A stretch of 27,035 nt of DNA, taken from NCBI GenBank assembly GCA_937874815.1, contig CALNBW010000134.1, forward strand, positions 1 through 27,035, read 5' to 3'. How positions within the stretch are numbered: position 1 is the first letter of the stretch; each line of letters begins with the position of its first letter. Under the pieces are notes generated by a model that saw nothing but the letters and a program-made list of their open reading frames with translations, ran no database searches and had not been told where the DNA came from. Positions 22,334 to 27,035 of this stretch are shown here, in pieces. A program made the translations under genes and the position numbers. Source of the DNA: an uncultured Bacillota bacterium. GTDB taxonomy: Bacteria > Bacillota > UBA994 > UBA5500.

Positions 22334-23029
22334 CTAGTCATTAAGAGCGGGATTCTGGGCATGGATGATGAATAAAGCCATAATGCAGCCCAGTAGCCAA
22401 GCGCCTCCCGCGGCATAGCCAGCTACCACATCGCTGGGGAAGTGCACGCCCAAATAGATACGGCTAATACCGACCGCTATGGCCAAGAACCAGGCAAGCA
22501 CAGCGCCAAACTTGATGGCCAGGTTATGCCGCCGTTGGCCGTATTGCCAGAGCAGGAAGCCGAGCAACCCGTAGAAAGCAAAAGAGATCATGGCATGGCC
22601 ACTGGGGAAGCTGTAGCCTTTGGCAAACACTAGGGCAGCAGCATCAGGCCTAGTACGCTGGAAGAAGGCCTTTAAGGCCTCATTGGTAATCCATGAGCCA
22701 CTAAGGCAAATTGCCAACACCCGCGCTTCAGTTAATAGCTCTCGGTTGAGACAGCGGCTATAAAGTAATGAGATAACAGCTATAGCAATAGTAACCGTAG
22801 CCGAGCCCAAATAGGTTATCACCTTCATACAGGCCGTCAGCTGATCACTACGAAAGCTCTGCACGTAAGCCGCCAACGAGCGGTCAAAATTTGCCAGGTG
22901 GGGATAACGCCAGGCAAACAGAGCAAAAACACCTAATAGCAGCAAGCTGACCAGCAGGCTGGCAAGCAGACGCTTGCTCGCTGGTATTACAACCCGGTCA
23001 GTAATGGCAGCTAACCTAGATTTTCTCAT
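22334..23029 (-). CDS. PAP2-superfamily membrane phosphatase
   Basis: 231 aa from ATG 23029, which has AGGAGACT directly upstream; an upstream in-frame start at 23086 has no such site. About six TM helices. The three-part phosphatase signature is complete: KAFFQRTRPD, YSFPSGHAM and SRIYLGVHFPSDV. The active site faces the outside of the membrane. Family members dephosphorylate undecaprenyl pyrophosphate or phosphatidylglycerophosphate; which applies here cannot be decided from sequence. It is divergent from the S9 peptidase gene. Confidence 0.93.
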   Translation of the reverse strand: MRKSRLAAITDRVVIPASKRLLASLLVSLLLLGVFALFAWRYPHLANFDRSLAAYVQSFRSDQLTACMKVITYLGSATVTIAIAVISLLYSRCLNRELLTEARVLAICLSGSWITNEALKAFFQRTRPDAAALVFAKGYSFPSGHAMISFAFYGLLGFLLWQYGQRRHNLAIKFGAVLAWFLAIAVGISRIYLGVHFPSDVVAGYAAGGAWLLGCIMALFIIHAQNPALND

Positions 23030-23160
23030 GAGTCTCCTCCCAACGCTTATGAATGAATCTAGTTTATCATATATGCCAGTAAGCACCCATGCCAGGGCAG
23101 GAAATTTGCTTCCCCTGCCGAAAGGTTATGGTAGACTAGACGCATGGAGGGATATAACAG

Positions 23161-25155
23161 ATGCCAGAAAGCAAACGACGCATAACAATAGCCGACTTGA
23201 AATCTATGCACTGGGTTAGTGATCCACGTATTTCCCCAGACGGAGAACGGGTTGCCTATGTGGTAAAACAGGTGGATCCGAAAGACGATAAGAAATATGT
23301 TTCCCGAATTTGGCTCACAGGCTGTGATGAAGGGAAACCGGTTCAGTTAACAGCCGGGCCTAAGCTCGACAGCAACCCCCGCTGGTCACCAGATGGACAA
23401 CAGCTCGCTTTTACTTCTAACCGGGAAGAGAAGAATCAGATCTGGTTGCTGCCCCTAGCAGGTGGCGAAGCCCAGCAACTGACCAAGCAGAAAGTCGGGG
23501 CTGGGGCTCCGATATGGTCGCCAGATGGCACAAAAATAGCCTATGTGGCCCGGGTCAGCCCCAATACAGATATTGATGATAAGGATGCTAGCGATGTCAA
23601 AGTGATTACTCGCCTGCACTATAAGTCTAACGGTGTGGGTTTCTTGGGCGACCGCTATGCCCAGATCTTTGTTGTCGATGTAGCTACCGGCGAAGAAAAG
23701 CAAATCACCAGCGGCAACTATGATTGCAGCTCACCCACTTGGTCTCCTTGTGGCACCAAGCTGGCATTTAGCTCGAATCGTACGGCTGAGCCCGACTACA
23801 ATAACCAAAGCGACATTTGGGTGGTAAATGCAGATGGCGGCGAACTGTCCAAAGTAACCCCTGGTGATGGCCCGTGCGTTAGCCCCAGTTGGTCGCCCTG
23901 TGGGCAGTATCTGGCCTATCTCGGGCACAATAATGAGTATAAGGGTGCCACTTTAGCTCGTATCATGGTAGTTCCGGCAACGGGCGGCGAACCGGTAAAC
24001 CTCACGGCAGATTTTGACCGTACGCCTGGTAATGCTTGCGGCTCCGATATGGTTACCTCTGTCGACCCTGGATTAATCTGGTCAGCAGATAGCAAATGCC
24101 TCTACTTCTTAGCCAGCGACGGACCCCGCACCAAGATTTACCGTGTGGCCAATAACCCCGGTGCTACTGTTGAACAGATAAGCTGTGAGCGGGAGCAAGT
24201 CGTTTATGGCCTGAGCCTAGCTGCTGGCAATAACCGCTTGGCCTTAGCCATCACTGATCCGGTGAAAATCGGGGACATTTTCTGTCTAGATCTGGGCTCG
24301 CAGCCCAAACGACTGACTGCTCACAACGCCAGCCTATTGGCCGAGCTAGAGTTAACTACACCGGAACGCTTCACCTGCGAAAGCGATGGCATGACTGTTG
24401 AAGGCTGGGTCATGAAGCCTGTTGGCTACCAGCCGGGAGTCAAGTATCCTGCAGTGCTAGAGATCCACGGAGGGCCACACGTGGCCTATGGCCATGCTTT
24501 CATGCACGAGTTCCATTTGCTATGCGCCGCTGGTTATGCAGTAATCTTCACTAACCCACCTGGCAGCCAAGCCTATGGCCAAGAGTTCGTGATTCAGACC
24601 CATCACGATTGGGGCGGAAAAGACTATCGGGGTATCATGGCCGCTGTTGACCATGTTAGCCAATATGATTTCATCGATAGTGAGCGCTTGGCAGTCACCG
24701 GTGGCAGCTACGGCGGCTATATGACCAACTGGATTATCGGACATGACCAACGCTTCAAGGCGGCGGTTACCCAGCGCAGTACGAGTAGCCGCTATAGCAT
24801 GTTTGGGACTAGCGATGTGGGCTTCATGAATGGGCAGTTCGAGTTCATGGACAACCCCTGGGATAACCCGGAAGCCTATCTGGAACGCTCGCCCCTGACC
24901 TATGTCAATAATATGCACACGCCTCTATTGATACTGCATAGCGAAGAGGACCTGCGCTGCCCCATTGAGCAAGGCGAACAGCTCTATACGGCTTTGAAGT
25001 GGCTGCGCCGCGAGGTAGTTTTCGTACGCTTCCCCAATGAGAACCATGAACTCTCCCGCTCGGGCCAGCCGCGCCATCGGGCGGAACGCCTGGAGCACAT
25101 GGTGAACTGGTTCAAGAAATATGCTCCCACTCGTGCCGAAGAGTATAGTATGTAA
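23161..25155 (+). CDS. S9-family prolyl oligopeptidase/acylaminoacyl peptidase-type serine peptidase
   Basis: 664 aa. Residues about 1-390 are a beta-propeller of WD40/PD40-type repeats (ISPDGERVAYV, WSPDGQQLAFTS, WSPDGTKIAYV, WSPCGTKLAFSS, WSPCGQYLAYL). Residues about 400-664 form the alpha/beta hydrolase domain with GGSYGGYMTN (Ser516), HSEEDLRCP (Asp597) and NENHELS (His629) as the catalytic triad, and EIHGGPH for the oxyanion hole. There is no signal peptide, so it is cytoplasmic and degrades oligopeptides or removes N-acylated residues. ATG at 23161 follows GGAGGG, with a possible TGn-extended -10 (TAGACT, 23132-23137). The gene ends 29 nt before hairpin copy D. Confidence 0.93.
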   Translation: MPESKRRITIADLKSMHWVSDPRISPDGERVAYVVKQVDPKDDKKYVSRIWLTGCDEGKPVQLTAGPKLDSNPRWSPDGQQLAFTSNREEKNQIWLLPLAGGEAQQLTKQKVGAGAPIWSPDGTKIAYVARVSPNTDIDDKDASDVKVITRLHYKSNGVGFLGDRYAQIFVVDVATGEEKQITSGNYDCSSPTWSPCGTKLAFSSNRTAEPDYNNQSDIWVVNADGGELSKVTPGDGPCVSPSWSPCGQYLAYLGHNNEYKGATLARIMVVPATGGEPVNLTADFDRTPGNACGSDMVTSVDPGLIWSADSKCLYFLASDGPRTKIYRVANNPGATVEQISCEREQVVYGLSLAAGNNRLALAITDPVKIGDIFCLDLGSQPKRLTAHNASLLAELELTTPERFTCESDGMTVEGWVMKPVGYQPGVKYPAVLEIHGGPHVAYGHAFMHEFHLLCAAGYAVIFTNPPGSQAYGQEFVIQTHHDWGGKDYRGIMAAVDHVSQYDFIDSERLAVTGGSYGGYMTNWIIGHDQRFKAAVTQRSTSSRYSMFGTSDVGFMNGQFEFMDNPWDNPEAYLERSPLTYVNNMHTPLLILHSEEDLRCPIEQGEQLYTALKWLRREVVFVRFPNENHELSRSGQPRHRAERLEHMVNWFKKYAPTRAEEYSM

Positions 25156-25184
25156 ACATTAGTCAGCAGAAGTTGTAGCTAAGA

Positions 25185-25252
25185 GGGGCCGATGGGGTCC
25201 TGCGTAGGCACAGTTGGCGCCAGCCAGTGCCCAGCAGTACCCCATCGGCCCC
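25185..25252 (+). repeat. Hairpin repeat, copy D (divergent, terminator-like)
   Basis: Perfect 14-bp outer stem GGGGCCGATGGGGT (25185-25198) / 25239-25252, followed by TTCTT. The inner module (25200-25237) keeps the same layout with different bases: CTGC/GCAG pairs, GTA/CA loop, GGCAC/GTGCC stem, AGT(T) asymmetric loop, (T)GGC/GCC(A) stem and GCCA loop. The changes in the inner stem are compensatory (A-T to G-C) and the 5' GTA is retained. It lies between the convergent S9 peptidase and propeller lipoprotein genes. Confidence 0.8.
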
Positions 25253-25260
25253 TTCTTCAA

Positions 25261-26256
25261 CTACGGTATGTCTATTTTCATTACAGTGAAGGGGTCGTCC
25301 ACCTCTTCTGATGCTTCCAGATCAAATAGCCCGTAGTAAAGAGCTTTCCCATCGGGTGACCATAGTGGCGAGATTGCCAAACTGCCGCTTGTCAGTGGCA
25401 CAGGGGTTTCGCCGTTTGCTGCTAGCAGGAACAGATCGTATTGCATTTCGCCTGTCTGCTGCAACACAGCAAGCTGTCCCGGGCTCTCGGGCCGGGGCGC
25501 AAACGCTTGCACTTTTGAGTCGAGTAAAGGGCGTGCATCAGTTCCATCAGCTGCATTGATAACCCACAACCTGCCCTGATCAAACGGGTCTGCTAGGTAC
25601 AGTTGATCAGCCGCTACAGCGAAAAACTCTGCCTCTGCTAAACGCATCAGACCAGTTCCCTCGAGGGGAATGCTGGCCACAAAGGCAGGGGCCTCCGAGG
25701 GGAAGCTATTGAGGAAGAACCGCTCCTCGCCCGAGGGCAGCGCCGCCCACGTTAAGGCCCGCACAGACTCGGGCACGACCGTGATCGTTCTAGCCGAACC
25801 AGCCAAATCAGTAACGCGCAGATTATCTTCCTCGATAAACGCGATTTTCTTGCCATCGGGAGACCAGGCAATCGGCCCTAACCCTTCCTCACTTTTGAGC
25901 AAGGTTCTTTGCTCGCTGCCATCGGCCTTAGCCACCCAGAGTTCGTCGGTGGCCCAAGCCAGATGCTTACCATCGGGCGAAAAAGCAACGTCAAAAGTAG
26001 TAGATGTAGTCTCAAAAACCTTCTGGCTGCCGGAACCATCTGTGGCCACGAGCCAGCCTTCATTCTTATCTTCCAGTGTTCTTACTACCAGCAAATTCTG
26101 GCCGTCGGTTGAAATGGCCTTCGGTTCGCCAATGCCTAGACTGATCGCGGTAGGCAGTGCAGTCTGTGGCTTCTGTCCCGGGGCCGCGCGGCAGCCGGAC
26201 AAAACGCAAGCCATCAGTAGTAAGAGCCAGAGCAACATGCTTCGCTTTTTTGCCAA
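25261..26256 (-). CDS. Lipoprotein with TolB-like beta-propeller
   Basis: 331 aa from TTG 26256 behind AAGGAG (spacing 10 nt). The in-frame start at 26298 would put extra polar residues before the signal peptide and is less likely. Signal peptide with lipobox LSGC. The mature part consists of propeller repeats (VAFSPDGKHLAWA, AWSPDGKKIAFI, LWSPDGKALYYG) like TolB C-terminal and PD40 repeats. No catalytic motif is seen. It is anchored to the outer face of the membrane and probably binds a protein or ligand. It shares repeat type with the peptidase at 23161 but lacks the hydrolase domain. Its promoter is at 26321-26349. Function unknown. Confidence 0.8.
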   Translation of the reverse strand: MAKKRSMLLWLLLLMACVLSGCRAAPGQKPQTALPTAISLGIGEPKAISTDGQNLLVVRTLEDKNEGWLVATDGSGSQKVFETTSTTFDVAFSPDGKHLAWATDELWVAKADGSEQRTLLKSEEGLGPIAWSPDGKKIAFIEEDNLRVTDLAGSARTITVVPESVRALTWAALPSGEERFFLNSFPSEAPAFVASIPLEGTGLMRLAEAEFFAVAADQLYLADPFDQGRLWVINAADGTDARPLLDSKVQAFAPRPESPGQLAVLQQTGEMQYDLFLLAANGETPVPLTSGSLAISPLWSPDGKALYYGLFDLEASEEVDDPFTVMKIDIP

Positions 26257-26320
26257 GATCCCACACTCCTTCTTGTTGTCAGATGCAGGCACTCCCACAC
26301 CAGTGCCTAAGCGATGCCTA

Positions 26321-26349
26321 GTAATAGGATATAGGTCTTATTAAGTCAA
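26321..26349 (-). promoter_or_regulatory. Predicted sigma-A promoter for the propeller lipoprotein
   Basis: On the minus strand, -35 TTGACT (26344-26349), a 17-nt spacer, and -10 TATTAC (26321-26326). The predicted start of transcription is near 26314, about 58 nt before the TTG start. Confidence 0.6.
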
Positions 26350-26398
26350 ATCAAAGGAATTTGTTGCCGCACGGTGGTGTTCTTCGCTAATGGCGCGT

Positions 26399-26462
26399 GC
26401 ATATTCGAACCCTGAGCGGGGCAAATTTAGGTAAGCACCTCTGCTTCGAATCAGGGAGATGC
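26399..26462 (+). ncRNA. Candidate structured RNA/leader
   Basis: GCAT (26399-26402) with ATGC (26459-26462) and CCCTGA (26410-26415) with TCAGGG (26451-26456) form a long-range stem. It encloses a small hairpin AGGT-AAGC-ACCT (26429-26440). A terminator follows 32 nt later (26495-26530), then the lipoprotein gene at 26631. The sequence matches no riboswitch that I recognise; it could be a leader, a small RNA or chance pairing. Confidence 0.35.
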
Positions 26463-26494
26463 GAGCACAACTTATACCCCAAAACCCCAAAGAC

Positions 26495-26530
26495 GGTGGA
26501 GCTTGCGTGGGCGAGCTCCATCTTCTTTTT
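26495..26530 (+). terminator. Intrinsic terminator upstream of the last lipoprotein gene
   Basis: 9-bp stem GGTGGAGCT (26495-26503) / AGCTCCATC (26514-26522, one G-T), followed by TTCTTTTT. It lies 100 nt before a start codon and does not follow any plus-strand gene, so it belongs to an untranslated RNA or a leader. Confidence 0.75.
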
Positions 26531-26630
26531 GCCAGCGATTCCGTCAGACTGCAGGTGTAAAGCAGGCCAGAACTCGGTAACCTAGAACTAGTTTTGTCAA
26601 ACGGGAATAGGTTCAGGAGGTGCTTCTGGT

Positions 26631-27035
26631 TTGAAAAACAAGTTTGCTCTCTTTCTTCTCGTTGCTATTGTTCTCAACATCTCGGTATCTTGCTCCGGTA
26701 AGCCGGTAGCAATTCAGGCGGTAGTATTAAGGTTCGCCTGCGCGGATTGGCCCGAGCAGATTAACGTTTTAGACTGCGAAAATGCGTTGAACGATCTTAG
26801 ACAGGAATGGAACTTGTGGCAAAGCCGCCCTGGTAGCCCGGCCAATCAGGAGGTGCCCAGCTACCGACTAGAAATTTGCTTAGCCAACCAGGAGCCCCAG
26901 CTGCTGGCTCTAACCCATGATCTACGGCTCTTCAACGAAGGCTTGAACACCGAGTATCTGCCTCCGCCAAGAACGAAACAGTTAATACTCTCATCGGTAG
27001 AACAGCTGCACAGTCTGCGATATGGCGAACTCCTG
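26631..27035 (+). CDS. Unidentified lipoprotein, N-terminal part (runs off the window)
   Basis: 135 codons open to the right edge. TTG start at 26631 behind AGGAGGTG with a 7-nt spacer. A signal peptide of about 20 residues (MKNKFALFLLVAIVLNISVS) ends at a lipobox cysteine (residue 21), so the product is probably anchored outside the membrane. The visible mature part (VLRFACADWPEQINVLDCE, then a predicted mixed alpha/beta region) has two further cysteines near residues 37 and 48 and one near 85. No family was recognised. Expression may be subject to the terminator at 26495-26530. Confidence 0.75.
   Translation, partial: MKNKFALFLLVAIVLNISVSCSGKPVAIQAVVLRFACADWPEQINVLDCENALNDLRQEWNLWQSRPGSPANQEVPSYRLEICLANQEPQLLALTHDLRLFNEGLNTEYLPPPRTKQLILSSVEQLHSLRYGELL

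Noticed and set aside
25670..26344. 224-codon plus-strand open frame opposite the propeller lipoprotein
   Set aside because: Antisense to a well supported lipoprotein gene; its sequence has no family features.
26395..26462. tRNA remnant, because of two TTCGAA T-loop-like sequences
   Set aside because: Neither is flanked by a 5-bp T stem and no acceptor or anticodon stem can be built.
1..27035. CRISPR array, rRNA, tRNA, integrase or insertion sequence
   Set aside because: No regularly spaced repeats, no rRNA or tRNA-like structures and no transposase or integrase motifs were seen on either strand.

Overview
The window looks like chromosome from a Gram-positive, probably anaerobic Bacillota (Clostridia-like) bacterium. 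The evidence is the strong AGGAGG-type ribosome binding sites, the many TTG and GTG starts, YhaM-type exoribonuclease, a DUF421/DUF4363 pair, a SipW-like signal peptidase with TasA-like secreted proteins, and GC content near 50% by eye. No genus can be assigned. The gene set (three peptidases, a glycine/threonine-pathway enzyme, a basic amino acid decarboxylase family member, flavin lipoprotein electron transfer) suits a peptide-using anaerobe, but that is inference.

Layout. 1-4892 is mostly minus strand: the 5' end of purA, a YhaM-like exoribonuclease, kbl, a Nudix-fold protein with a broken catalytic box, and a VWA-like/FHA-like membrane protein. 4981-6104 is a plus-strand DUF421-DUF4363 pair ending in a terminator. 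6118-9103 (minus) holds a small OB-fold/SSB-like protein and an M14 carboxypeptidase. 9262-10744 (plus) is an Orn/Lys/Arg decarboxylase-family gene, apparently frameshifted near its start by about 25 extra bases. 10745-11258 is non-coding, with two terminators and a small dyad.

11259-17344 is a surface-protein module: a secreted Pro/Glu-rich protein, a DUF5305-like two-TM protein, a NarL-type histidine kinase and response regulator, a divergent TasA/camelysin-like secreted protein, and a SipW-like signal peptidase. The peptidase carries an extra C-terminal half that resembles its presumed substrates. 17564-21002 is a flavinylation module: a double FMN-binding lipoprotein, an ApbE FMN transferase, an Hpre_diP_synt_I/Gx-transporter-type membrane protein and a long-chain polyprenyl diphosphate synthase. 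This recalls Listeria-type flavin-based extracellular electron transfer, in reduced form. 21113-27035 holds an M20 peptidase, a PAP2 phosphatase, an S9 prolyl-oligopeptidase-type peptidase, a TolB-like propeller lipoprotein, and the start of an unidentified lipoprotein.

The least explained signal is a four-copy family of long hairpins (1320-1392, 12194-12263, 21028-21097, 25185-25252) at gene ends. An outer GC-rich terminator-like stem encloses a conserved jointed inner hairpin of about 37 nt. Two copies differ at one base over that inner module. A third has a T-A to C-G covariation and wobble-preserving changes. A fourth keeps the architecture with almost entirely different paired bases. This points to selection on a folded nucleic acid rather than to ordinary terminators.
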